A DNA stretch of 13,250 nucleotides from Candidatus Methanoperedens sp. (lineage in GTDB: Archaea > Halobacteriota > Methanosarcinia > Methanosarcinales > Methanoperedenaceae). Position numbers and translations under genes: made by a program. The stretch is from positions 1 through 13,250 of the forward strand of contig JAPZAN010000086.1 in NCBI GenBank assembly GCA_027460605.1. Direction: 5' to 3'. Below, in pieces: positions 6,319 through 13,250 of the stretch. The notes beneath the pieces are model-generated. The model saw nothing but the letters and a program-made list of their open reading frames with translations. It had not been told where the DNA came from and did not search any database. The first letter of the stretch is position 1; every line of letters begins with the position of its first letter.

Positions 6319-7233
6319 TTAATGAGCAAGCTTGAGAAACACATCCTCAAGATTGGGCTGGGAAATCTCAATATTCTTGATATGAACATCGCAGAACTTC
6401 TTCATCACATTATCGATAATAGATTCGACATTCTCAGCCACGATTTTTATTTTCCCGTTCTCATGCAGGATATCAAGAATCCCCGAAATATCTTTTAATT
6501 GGGAATCATCAAACTTCCCCATGTACTCTATCGTTATAGTCTCGCCAAGCTTCATCTGTCTCTTTAACTCAGCCGGCGCCGCATTGGCGATTATCTCGCC
6601 TTTCTTGATAAATGCAATCCGTTCGCAAAGCTGCTCGGCTTCCTTCATATAATGGGTTGTCAGGACAATTGTAATCCCTTTTTCATCGTGTATCCGCTTT
6701 ATCAATCTCCTGATTTTAATCGCCATATCCGGGTCAAGACCCACTGTGGGTTCGTCCAGGAACAGGAGGCGCGGCTCATTGAGGAGGGCTTTCGCAAGCG
6801 ATAGGCGCTGTTTTGTGCCGGTGGATAGCGAGTCAAACCTGACATTCCTGAAAGGCTCAAGTTCAAGCGCATCAATGACCTTTTCAATAGCCGTATTGTC
6901 TAACCCGTAGAGCAATGAAAAATACTTGAGGTTCTCGTAAACCGTAAGGCTCCAGGGAAAATTCGGATTCCCGCTGCTCACATTCACGATACATTTCACG
7001 CTGTTCGGGTCCGAAAGCGCATCGATTCCAAAGACTTTCACTTTGCCGCTATCCGGTATTGTGAGTGTTGAAAGGATGGATATCAGCGTGGTCTTGCCGG
7101 CACCGTTCGGTCCAAGGATACCGAAAATCTCACCGTCTTCGATATCGATGGAAACGTTCTTCAATACCTCTTTTTTCCCATGAACGCCATCTTTATAATA
7201 TTTAAATAAACCTTCAGCTTTAACGGCAAGCAT
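6319..7233 (-). CDS. ABC transporter ATP-binding protein (ABC-2/drug-resistance type), no adjacent permease
   Basis: A 304-residue ATPase subunit that would power an ABC-2 type exporter at the cytoplasmic face of the membrane. Seen in order: Walker A GPNGAGKTT (41-49), signature LSTGTKQR (136-143), Walker B LLFLDEP (156-162), D-loop GLDP (165-168), H-loop TTHY (192-195), then a C-terminal extension of about 80 residues ending in NLEDVFLKL, typical of DrrA/NatA/CcmA-like proteins. The Q-loop region reads VSSGNPNFPWSLTVYENL, so the usual glutamine seems to be Asn89. The signature has T in place of the second conserved glycine (LSTG for LSGG). No permease gene lies on either side: the neighbours are a convergent unknown gene and the divergent hyfB. 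No ribosome site is seen; a TATA-like element about 27 nt upstream suggests a leaderless mRNA. The substrate is unknown. Confidence 0.9.
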   Translation of the reverse strand: MLAVKAEGLFKYYKDGVHGKKEVLKNVSIDIEDGEIFGILGPNGAGKTTLISILSTLTIPDSGKVKVFGIDALSDPNSVKCIVNVSSGNPNFPWSLTVYENLKYFSLLYGLDNTAIEKVIDALELEPFRNVRFDSLSTGTKQRLSLAKALLNEPRLLFLDEPTVGLDPDMAIKIRRLIKRIHDEKGITIVLTTHYMKEAEQLCERIAFIKKGEIIANAAPAELKRQMKLGETITIEYMGKFDDSQLKDISGILDILHENGKIKIVAENVESIIDNVMKKFCDVHIKNIEISQPNLEDVFLKLAH

Positions 7234-7254
7234 GGACAGAATAATGATATTAAG

Positions 7255-7266
7255 GGCTATAAGCTT
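7255..7266 (-). promoter_or_regulatory. Possible TATA box for the ABC ATPase gene
   Basis: On the minus strand this reads AAGCTTATAGCC, centred about 27 nt before the ATG at 7233. That distance fits a leaderless transcript, consistent with the missing ribosome site. Confidence 0.35.
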
Positions 7267-7290
7267 TCTTTAGTTGCCAGCATATTACAT

Positions 7291-7338
7291 TAATAATCGA
7301 TATGGATTTTCTTACTTTTTCAGGAAATCTTAAATACA
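7291..7338 (+). promoter_or_regulatory. Promoter of the first hyfB unit (copy 1 of a duplicated promoter)
   Basis: AATCTTAAATACA (7326-7338) holds the TATA-like CTTAAATA. It is preceded by TAATAATCGATA (7291-7302) and followed 17 nt later by TGGCTCT (7355-7361), near the expected transcription start. All three blocks recur in the same order before the second hyfB, amid diverged sequence, which supports a functional promoter with an upstream binding site. Confidence 0.6.
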
Positions 7339-7362
7339 AATCACAGGTATTCATTGGCTCTT

Positions 7363-7425
7363 ATGCAAAAACTAAAAAATTGGAGTCGATTATTCCAATT
7401 TGATAAGGAGTTAGCAAACCGATAG
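7363..7425 (+). CDS. Short upstream ORF before the first hyfB (20 residues)
   Basis: ATG at 7363 opens a 20-codon frame (MQKLKNWSRLFQFDKELANR) closing with TAG at 7423-7425, 10 nt before the hyfB start chosen here. The ATG lies about 29 nt after the TATA centre and just after the conserved TGGCTCT, where a leaderless start would fall. The 8-bp hairpin described below lies inside it. It could be a leader peptide that controls hyfB translation, or chance; no homology is claimed. Confidence 0.3.
   Translation: MQKLKNWSRLFQFDKELANR
7377..7401 (+). promoter_or_regulatory. Hairpin in the first hyfB leader
   Basis: AAATTGGA (7377-7384) and TCCAATTT (7394-7401) are exact reverse complements with a 9-nt loop. 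The hairpin lies in the 5' leader, about 35 nt before the hyfB start and inside the short upstream ORF. No equivalent hairpin is seen in the leader of the second hyfB. Confidence 0.4.
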
Positions 7426-7435
7426 GGTGGTTATG

Positions 7436-9457
7436 ATGGACACCTATTTATTTTTCGGGATGATTCTCTTTTATTTGATTGGCGCTGCATCGGCGCTTAT
7501 TTTTAACAAGAATGACCGCATCTGTGCCTTTACATCTTTTTTGAGTGCCTCCATAGCTTCCATATTCGGGATAATATTCTCAGGTTCCATTTTATTGGGT
7601 AATGATTTCTCATTAACTCTTTCCGGCTCGCCAATCCTGAATTTTGGCTTTTTTGTAGATAAGCTCTCTGCATTCTTCATTTTTGCAATATCAATAACAG
7701 CTTTTGCAGTTTCAATTTATTCAACAGGATACGTGAAAGAATATTTCGGGAAAAAGAATATCGGCTATCTCTGTTTCCTTTATAACATTTTCATTCTCTC
7801 CATGATTCTGGTCGTTTCTGCGAACAATGCAGTCATGTTCCTGATAGTCTGGGAACTGATGTCAGTAATATCATATTTCCTTGTTGTCTATGAGCATGAA
7901 AAACAGGAAACAAGGAAAGCAGGCTTCATATATATTGTAATGACCCATATCGGGACAGGGTTCATTATTTTATCATTTTTGATAATGGCAGGTTCAGGCG
8001 GGAGTTTCAGCTTCGAAACATTCCGCGCCGTGGGCATGACCATGCCCTCCCATTTAAAAGATATAGCTTTCCTTTTCGCGCTTATCGGATTCGGGACCAA
8101 AGCAGGTATTGTCCCGCTTCATATCTGGCTTCCATACGCCCATCCAGCCGCGCCCAGTAACGTATCTGCGCTCATGTCCGGTGTAATGATTAAGACCGCG
8201 ATTTACATGCTCATCCGGGTTTCTTTTGATTTCCTTGGCGGCGGAGCCTGGTGGTGGGGTATGCTGCTGTTGATTATAGCATCGGTTTCCGCGCTTATCG
8301 GTGTCATGTATGCATTAATGGAACACGATATGAAACGCCTTCTTGCTTTCCACAGCGTTGAAAATATCGGGATAATCCTTATCGGAGTCGGGGTTTCCAT
8401 GATTTTCATGTCTTCAGGGCATCCCGATCTTGCGGCATTCGGATTGATTGCCGCTCTCTATCACACGATAAACCACGCTGTGTTCAAATCCCTCCTGTTC
8501 ATGGGCGCCGGTTCGGTGATATATTCAACCCACACCAAAAATATCGAAGAATATGGTGGCCTGATAAAGAGAATGCCCTGGACTGCCTTCTTTTTCCTGA
8601 TAGGCGCGATATCCATCTCGGCTCTGCCTCCCTTCAATGGTTTTGTGAGCGAGTGGCTTACATTGCAGGCGCAGTTGCTGAGCATTAATCTCTCGGATAA
8701 CATCCTAAAAATTGCAGTGCTTTTTAGCGGCGCCGGTCTTGCCCTGACAGGCGCTCTTGCAGCCGCTTGTTTTGTTAAGGCGTTCGGCATAAGTTTTCTT
8801 GCGCTGCCAAGAAGCGCTCATGCGGAACATGCAAAAGAAGTGCCAATGCCAATGCTTGCAGGAATGGCAATTCTTGCCTTGATGTGCATTGTTCTTGGTA
8901 TCCTGCCGTTTTATGTTGTAAGCATACTTGATTCGGTATCAGCGCCGCTTGTCGGGACAAGTATAGCTTCCAGGATCAGTTTTGATTTAACAATAGGAAC
9001 ACTTTCCTCTTTCCCCGCAAGCATCTCCACAACATGGATTGCCCTTCTTGTATTCGTCGTTCTGTCGCTTCCGGTTATTGTGTACATGCTGATGAGCCGG
9101 ACGAACACGGTGAAATACGAAACATGGGGATGCGGACAGCCGGTTTTGACTTCCCGGAATGAATATACGGCGACAGCTTTCTCAAAACCCATACGCATGT
9201 GGCTTGGCGGAATTTTCCGTCCCCAGAGGGAGATCCAGACCACTTATTCGGATTCGCCGTTCTTTAAGGACAGGGTGATTTTCGAATCAGAGATAGAGCC
9301 GGTATTTGAGCGATATTTGTACATGCCTGTCACATGGATCGTTCTTACGGTGTCGAGATTAATGAGAGTTATCCAGACAGGGTACATCCAGACATACCTG
9401 CTTTACATACTTATCACGCTGGTCATTGCTTTGATATTTGTGGGAAGCGGGGCCTAG
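7436..9457 (+). CDS. hyfB: Hydrogenase-4 component B-like antiporter subunit, copy 1
   Basis: Integral membrane subunit of a group 4 hydrogenase/formate hydrogenlyase-type complex, homologous to NuoL/NuoM/MrpD antiporters, that moves protons or sodium across the membrane when the soluble arm passes electrons to H+ (or another acceptor). The 673-residue product has about 15 hydrophobic helices. Key residues seen: E140 in LIVWELMSVISYF, K222 and H229 in TKAGIVPLHIWLPYAHP, the YHTINHAVFKSLL histidines, and PPFNGFVSEWL. The long C-terminal region with YETWGCGQP and SRNEYTATAFSKP identifies HyfB/HycC rather than a Nuo subunit. I chose the ATG at 7436: GGTGG (7426-7430) lies 5 nt before it, and the choice gives the same length as copy 2. 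GTG 7427 and ATG 7433 are in-frame alternatives. It has its own promoter and probably its own transcript, with 191 nt before copy 2. Confidence 0.9.
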   Translation: MDTYLFFGMILFYLIGAASALIFNKNDRICAFTSFLSASIASIFGIIFSGSILLGNDFSLTLSGSPILNFGFFVDKLSAFFIFAISITAFAVSIYSTGYVKEYFGKKNIGYLCFLYNIFILSMILVVSANNAVMFLIVWELMSVISYFLVVYEHEKQETRKAGFIYIVMTHIGTGFIILSFLIMAGSGGSFSFETFRAVGMTMPSHLKDIAFLFALIGFGTKAGIVPLHIWLPYAHPAAPSNVSALMSGVMIKTAIYMLIRVSFDFLGGGAWWWGMLLLIIASVSALIGVMYALMEHDMKRLLAFHSVENIGIILIGVGVSMIFMSSGHPDLAAFGLIAALYHTINHAVFKSLLFMGAGSVIYSTHTKNIEEYGGLIKRMPWTAFFFLIGAISISALPPFNGFVSEWLTLQAQLLSINLSDNILKIAVLFSGAGLALTGALAAACFVKAFGISFLALPRSAHAEHAKEVPMPMLAGMAILALMCIVLGILPFYVVSILDSVSAPLVGTSIASRISFDLTIGTLSSFPASISTTWIALLVFVVLSLPVIVYMLMSRTNTVKYETWGCGQPVLTSRNEYTATAFSKPIRMWLGGIFRPQREIQTTYSDSPFFKDRVIFESEIEPVFERYLYMPVTWIVLTVSRLMRVIQTGYIQTYLLYILITLVIALIFVGSGA

Positions 9458-9480
9458 GGAAAATCCATTCAATCCTACAC

Positions 9481-9519
9481 TAATAATCGATACACTTTCA
9501 CTGGTTAATCTTAAATACA
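9481..9519 (+). promoter_or_regulatory. Promoter of the second hyfB unit (copy 2 of the duplicated promoter)
   Basis: TAATAATCGATA (9481-9492) and AATCTTAAATACA (9507-9519) are exact copies of the blocks before the first hyfB, although the gap between them is 9 nt shorter. TGGCTCT follows at 9537-9543. It should drive the operon hyfB-hyfC-hyfE and onward, with a leader of about 100 nt. Confidence 0.6.
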
Positions 9520-9562
9520 GAAACGTAGGTAAAAAGTGGCTCTGTTATTCATAAACCAAAAA

Positions 9563-9649
9563 ATGAAAAAAGCTGGGATAAAATATAATAAAACTTGTCA
9601 ACTGTTTTTGTTCGTTTCCGATAATATCGATAATTTTCCGGTGAAATGA
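9563..9649 (+). CDS. Short upstream ORF overlapping the second hyfB start (28 residues)
   Basis: ATG at 9563 opens a 28-codon frame (begins MKKAGIKYNKTCQLFLF, ends NFPVK) whose TGA at 9647-9649 overlaps the hyfB starts: ATGA with the ATG at 9646 and TGATG with the ATG at 9649. This is the classic arrangement for translational coupling, and GGTGA (9640-9644) lies inside the short ORF. The upstream ORF before the first hyfB also ends next to its start. Sequence resemblance between the two peptides is slight (RLFQF against QLFLF). It may still be chance. Confidence 0.3.
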   Translation: MKKAGIKYNKTCQLFLFVSDNIDNFPVK

Positions 9650-11670
9650 TGGATACATATTTATTTTTTGGACTTGTTCTCTTTTATCTTATTGGCGCCG
9701 TCTCATCTGTGCTATTGAATAAAAAAGATAGGGTTTGCGCCTTTATTTCGTTTACAAGCGCAGCCGTTGGCTCCATTTTCGGGATTGTTTTCTCGTTATC
9801 TGTGATTTTTGGAGATACTTTTTCACTAGCTCTTCCAGGCACTTCATTTCTGGAATTCGGTATTTTTGTGGATGCGCTGTCTGCATTTTTCATTCTTGTA
9901 ATCTCGGTTGCAGTCTTTGCAGTCTCTATATATTCAATCGGGTACGTGAGAGAATATTTCGGCAAAAAGAATATCGGATACCTTGGTTTCCTTTATAACA
10001 TCTTCATTCTTTCAATGATACTGGTGGTCACTGCAAATAATGCGGTCATGTTCCTGATAGTCTGGGAATTGATGTCAGTAATATCTTATTTCCTTGTAGT
10101 TTACGAGCATGAGAAACCAGAAACCAGGAAAGCCGGTTTTATCTATATCGTGATGACACACATCGGAACGGGCTTTATCATCCTGTCGTTCCTTATTTTT
10201 GCAAGCTCAAGCGGCAGCTTCAATTTTGAAACATTCCGCGCCGCGGGTACTGCAATGCCTCCGCTACTGAAGGACATGGCATTCATATTCGCTCTTATTG
10301 GTTTTGGGGCAAAAGCCGGTATTGTGCCGCTCCACATCTGGCTTCCTTACGCCCACCCGGCAGCGCCGAGCAACGTTTCAGCGCTCATGTCAGGCGTGAT
10401 GATTAAAACCGCTATTTTTATGCTAATCCGGGTTTTCTTTGATTTCCTTGGCGGCGGTTTTGCATGGTGGGGATACCTTGTGCTCGCGGTGGGAACGCTT
10501 TCGGCAATCATCGGCATATTATACGCAGTCGTCGAACCTGATATCAAGCGAATGCTCGCCTTCAGCAGCATTGAAAACATGGGTATTATTTTGATTGGCA
10601 TCGGCGCTTCAATGATATTTTTAGAAGGCGGGAGACCAGCTCTTGCAGCGATTGCGGCAATAGCAGCGCTATATCATCTGCTCAATCATTCGGTATTCAA
10701 AGGGTTATTGTTCATGGGCGCAGGCTCCATAATTTTTTCAACACATACAAAGAACATCGAGAAACTGGGCGGTCTCATAAAGAAGATGCCAGTAAGCTCA
10801 GTTCTTATCCTTGTCGGTGTGCTGTCCATTTCTGCATTACCGCCATTTAGCGGTTTTGTGAGCGAATGGCTAACCTTCCAGTCACTGCTCCTGGGTTTTA
10901 ATTTTAATACCTTTACTATGATAGTGCTGTCTATCAGCGCAGCCGTTCTTGCTCTCACAGGAGCGCTTGCAGCATTCTGTTTCCTGAAAACATTTGGCAT
11001 AGGATTCTTAGCCCTCCCGAGAAGCGAGCACGCGGAACATGCAGCCGAGGCAAACACCCCGATGCTTCTTGGAATGGGACTCTTTGCAGCATTATCAATA
11101 TTACTTGGTATATTCCCATTCTACATCGTGCCCTTGCTGGATAAGGTCGCCTGGACATTTATCGGTGTAAGTGCATTTAGCGAATCAATTTCATTAAGCA
11201 CTTTGGGGACGATTGTATTGCCGGCAAAGATATCCCTGTCCACCCCGATTCTTTTTGTGTTGATGTTCATTCTCCTGTTGATACCGTTTTTACTTCTATA
11301 TAACGCCAGGAAATCGCGGACAATTTATGAGACATGGGGATGCGGACAGCCCAAATCCACATCAAGAAACGAATACACAGCCCATGCTTTCTCAAAACCT
11401 GTAGAGATGTGGTTTAAGAACTTATACCGCCCTGCAAGGCAAACCGAGGCTACGTATTCAGCTTCTCCCTTCCTCAAAGAATCCTTCAGGTTTGAATCCA
11501 GGATAGAACAGGTATTCGAGCAATATATTTATGAGCCGGTTGTGTGGTTCGTTATGGCAAAGTCGCAAAGTGCCAAGGTCGTCCAGACCGGAAGTATCCA
11601 TGCATACCTTTCTTATATTTTTGGAACGCTCGTCATTCTTTTCATGTTCGTGATAGCAGGGGGCAGCTAA
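9649..11670 (+). CDS. hyfB: Hydrogenase-4 component B-like antiporter subunit, copy 2
   Basis: Second antiporter-like subunit, 673 residues, the same length as copy 1. The transport residues are kept: E140 in LIVWELMSVISYF, K222 and H229 in AKAGIVPLHIWLPYAHP, ALYHLLNHSVFKGLL, PPFSGFVSEWL, and the HyfB-type tail YETWGCGQP with SRNEYTAHAFSKP. Nothing suggests decay. It differs most from copy 1 in the C-terminal third (about residues 380-673), which in HyfB proteins contacts neighbouring membrane subunits. This hints that the two copies occupy different places or serve different complexes. GGTGA (9640-9644) is 4 nt before the ATG at 9649; ATG 9646 is the alternative. The stop abuts the ATG of hyfC with no gap, so this copy is firmly in the hyf operon, whereas copy 1 may be separately transcribed. 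Confidence 0.9.
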   Translation: MDTYLFFGLVLFYLIGAVSSVLLNKKDRVCAFISFTSAAVGSIFGIVFSLSVIFGDTFSLALPGTSFLEFGIFVDALSAFFILVISVAVFAVSIYSIGYVREYFGKKNIGYLGFLYNIFILSMILVVTANNAVMFLIVWELMSVISYFLVVYEHEKPETRKAGFIYIVMTHIGTGFIILSFLIFASSSGSFNFETFRAAGTAMPPLLKDMAFIFALIGFGAKAGIVPLHIWLPYAHPAAPSNVSALMSGVMIKTAIFMLIRVFFDFLGGGFAWWGYLVLAVGTLSAIIGILYAVVEPDIKRMLAFSSIENMGIILIGIGASMIFLEGGRPALAAIAAIAALYHLLNHSVFKGLLFMGAGSIIFSTHTKNIEKLGGLIKKMPVSSVLILVGVLSISALPPFSGFVSEWLTFQSLLLGFNFNTFTMIVLSISAAVLALTGALAAFCFLKTFGIGFLALPRSEHAEHAAEANTPMLLGMGLFAALSILLGIFPFYIVPLLDKVAWTFIGVSAFSESISLSTLGTIVLPAKISLSTPILFVLMFILLLIPFLLLYNARKSRTIYETWGCGQPKSTSRNEYTAHAFSKPVEMWFKNLYRPARQTEATYSASPFLKESFRFESRIEQVFEQYIYEPVVWFVMAKSQSAKVVQTGSIHAYLSYIFGTLVILFMFVIAGGS

Positions 11671-12621
11671 ATGATTACGCAGATTGTACTTGTAATTCTT
11701 CAGCTCCTGGCCGTCATCGCCTTGGCCCCGCTTCTTAGCGGCATCATCAAAAAGATAAAAGCTTTCTTCCAGGTACGCAGAGGCCCGAGCATTTTCCAGC
11801 CGTATTATGATATTGCAAAACTTTTGCAGAAAGATTCCGTAGTCTCGCAAAACGTTTCATGGGTATTCCATGCGGCTCCGATTGTCTCATTTGTCGCTGT
11901 GCTTACAGCAGGTCTTTTGATTCCCATTTTTATTACGGAACTGCCTTTCGGTTTTGCCGGCGACCTGATAGCTGTGGTGTATCTTTTTGCGCTGGCGCGG
12001 TTCTTCATAGCCCTCGCTTCGCTTGATGCCGGAAGCTCTTTTGGCGGGATGGGCGGAAGCCGCGAGATGTTCGTGGCATCACTGGTCGAACCGGCGATGA
12101 TGCTGTCCATATTCGCTATAGCCCTCAATGTCGGTTCCACGAATTTGAGATACATCTCGCAAACGGTATCGGCCATGGGCCTTGATGCAGTCTCACCGTA
12201 CCAGATACTTGCATTCGTTGCCCTGTTCATCATCGCGATTGCTGAAACGGGACGGATACCGGTGGATAATCCTGCAACGCACCTTGAACTTACCATGATT
12301 CACGAAGCAATGATACTTGAATATTCGGGGAAACAACTTGCAATAGTGGAACTCGGGGCAATGATAAAACAACTGCTTGTATTCTCACTCCTTGCCAACA
12401 TATTCTTCCCATGGGGAATTGCATCGGAGGTAAGCGCAGCGCCGATTATAATAGCATTGCTCGTTTATTTCGTTAAGATTGTGGTTCTGGGCGCTGTTAT
12501 GGCGATGGTTGAAACTTCAACTGCAAAATGGAGATTGTTCCGGTTACCGGAGCTGCTTTCGATATCACTCATGTTTTCATTCCTTTCCCTTGTTTCATTT
12601 ATTATTGTAAAAGGTGGATAA
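11671..12621 (+). CDS. hyfC: Hydrogenase-4 component C-like membrane subunit (NuoH/HycD family)
   Basis: Membrane subunit that joins the soluble electron-transfer arm to the ion-pumping arm, equivalent to NuoH of complex I and HycD/HyfC of formate hydrogenlyase. It has 316 residues and about eight hydrophobic helices. Family marks are QVRRGPSIFQPYYDI (34-48), SLDAGSSFGGMGGSREM (117-133) and the loop AETGRIPVDNPATHLELTMI (191-210) followed by HEAMILEYSG. This loop carries the conserved acidic residues of the coupling path. The start ATG directly follows the TAA of hyfB copy 2, and AGGGGG lies 7 nt before it, so translation is probably coupled. The next gene, hyfE, begins 1 nt after its stop. 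Complete and undamaged. Confidence 0.93.
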   Translation: MITQIVLVILQLLAVIALAPLLSGIIKKIKAFFQVRRGPSIFQPYYDIAKLLQKDSVVSQNVSWVFHAAPIVSFVAVLTAGLLIPIFITELPFGFAGDLIAVVYLFALARFFIALASLDAGSSFGGMGGSREMFVASLVEPAMMLSIFAIALNVGSTNLRYISQTVSAMGLDAVSPYQILAFVALFIIAIAETGRIPVDNPATHLELTMIHEAMILEYSGKQLAIVELGAMIKQLLVFSLLANIFFPWGIASEVSAAPIIIALLVYFVKIVVLGAVMAMVETSTAKWRLFRLPELLSISLMFSFLSLVSFIIVKGG

Positions 12622-12622
12622 T

Positions 12623-13250
12623 ATGTCAGAAATTATTTTAGGCTCTAAAATGGTGCAATTGATTATTGCATTGATACTTGTTTCGACCTTCCTGATTCTC
12701 GGTTCCACGAGGCTCTATTCATGCGTCAGGGCTTTCGGGATACAATCGTTCCTGCTTGCGTGCGTGGCCGGTATTGTGGCATATTCCACAGGAAAAAATG
12801 ATATATACATCGTGGCTCTCCTCACGCTTGTCATAAAAGCCGCCGTGATTCCATATATTTTCATCTATATAATCCGTGAAATCAAGGTTAAACGGGAAGT
12901 GGAACTGTATGTGAATGTCTCACCTTCGCTTATTATCGGCGGGGTGCTGGTCGTAATTTCATATTATCTTATCAGGTCAATAAATATTATATCCGAGCTT
13001 TCAAGTTTTGCCCTTTCAGCATCCATGTCGCTTGTCTCAATCGGGCTTTTCGTAATGATAAGCCGCAAGAAAGCCATAATGCAGATGCTCGGAATACTGA
13101 TAATGGAGAATGGGCTTTTCCTGGGCGCCATATCCCTGACATACGGTATGCCCCTGCTTGTTGAACTCGGGATATTCTTCGATGTCCTGATAGGCGTTCT
13201 TATCATGGGAATCCTGATATTCAGGATAAACAAGACATTCGAGAGCATCG
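12623..13250 (+). CDS. hyfE: Hydrogenase-4 component E-like membrane subunit (partial, runs off the window)
   Basis: Small membrane subunit with a NuoK-like part, in the HyfE family; 209 residues are visible with no stop (E. coli HyfE is about 216, so nearly all is here). Seven or so hydrophobic segments are seen. Family-like motifs are LLTLVIKAAVIPYIFIY (66-82), MENGLFLGAISLTYGMP (161-177) and LGIFFDVLIGVLIMGI (182-197), the last two being the best conserved part of HyfE, with E162 as the NuoK-type buried glutamate. GGTGG (12613-12617) inside the end of hyfC lies 5 nt before the ATG. HyfF, the large subunit HyfG and the small subunit HyfI would be expected next; they would show whether this is a true [NiFe] hydrogenase. 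Confidence 0.88.
   Translation, partial: MSEIILGSKMVQLIIALILVSTFLILGSTRLYSCVRAFGIQSFLLACVAGIVAYSTGKNDIYIVALLTLVIKAAVIPYIFIYIIREIKVKREVELYVNVSPSLIIGGVLVVISYYLIRSINIISELSSFALSASMSLVSIGLFVMISRKKAIMQMLGILIMENGLFLGAISLTYGMPLLVELGIFFDVLIGVLIMGILIFRINKTFESI

Larger units (their letters stand above)
7291..11670 (+). repeat. Ancient tandem duplication: promoter plus hyfB, two copies
   Basis: Unit 1 is 7291-9457 and unit 2 is 9481-11670. Each begins with TAATAATCGATA, then AATCTTAAATACA, then TGGCTCT, then a leader with a short ORF, then a 673-codon hyfB. Residues 1-260 align without gaps with about 208 identities (hand count); the C-terminal third is less alike. Most third codon positions differ, so the duplication is old and both copies are kept by selection. 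Confidence 0.8.

Noticed and set aside
11805..12296. Minus-strand open frame of 163 codons
   Set aside because: It is a shadow of hyfC, whose conserved NuoH motifs lie on the opposite strand here. The same holds for the minus frames in both hyfB genes and hyfE.

Overview
The window looks archaeal and chromosomal, most likely from a methanogen- or ANME-type member of the Halobacteriota (Candidatus Methanoperedens-like is my best guess). I base this on AT-rich TATA boxes placed 25-37 nt before starts, short GGTG/GAGG ribosome sites mixed with apparently leaderless starts, an archaeal-style sugar nucleotidyltransferase with a left-handed beta-helix, and anaerobic respiratory genes. The species assignment is inference; no rRNA or marker gene is present.

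Layout. 1-2543 (+): the 3' part of a molybdopterin oxidoreductase catalytic subunit (tetrathionate/arsenate/polysulfide reductase type), broken by two reading-frame lesions, followed 3 nt later by an intact TorD-family chaperone gene. 2671-3846 (+): a sugar-1-phosphate nucleotidyltransferase, whose stop codon interlocks with that of convergent rpiA (minus strand, ends at 3843). 4568-6136: an AT-rich pair of unrecognised genes, a membrane-anchored OB-fold-like protein (minus, just upstream of rpiA and perhaps co-transcribed with it) and a 265-residue cytosolic protein (plus), divergent around a perfect 10-bp inverted repeat. 6319-7233 (-): an ABC-2 type ATPase with no permease beside it. 7436-13250 (+): the membrane arm of a group 4 hydrogenase / complex I-like enzyme, in the order hyfB, hyfB, hyfC, hyfE (hyfE runs off the window).

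How it fits together. The hyf genes encode the proton- or sodium-translocating membrane arm (antiporter-like HyfB, NuoH-like HyfC, NuoK-like HyfE) of an energy-converting complex whose catalytic subunits should lie downstream of the window. The striking part is the tandem pair of hyfB genes: both are 673 residues long, about 80% identical over residues 1-260 by hand count, and each carries its own copy of the same promoter. Each also has a short upstream ORF ending at or near the hyfB start. The oxidoreductase and its chaperone would form a separate respiratory unit, apparently inactivated at the catalytic subunit.

I found no tRNA, rRNA, CRISPR array, insertion sequence or transposase. No intergenic gap exceeds 300 bases; the longest (about 120-205 nt) hold the promoters, inverted repeats and small ORFs listed. 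I see no clearly new multi-gene system. The best leads are the duplicated hyfB units with their upstream ORFs and the AT-rich gene pair.
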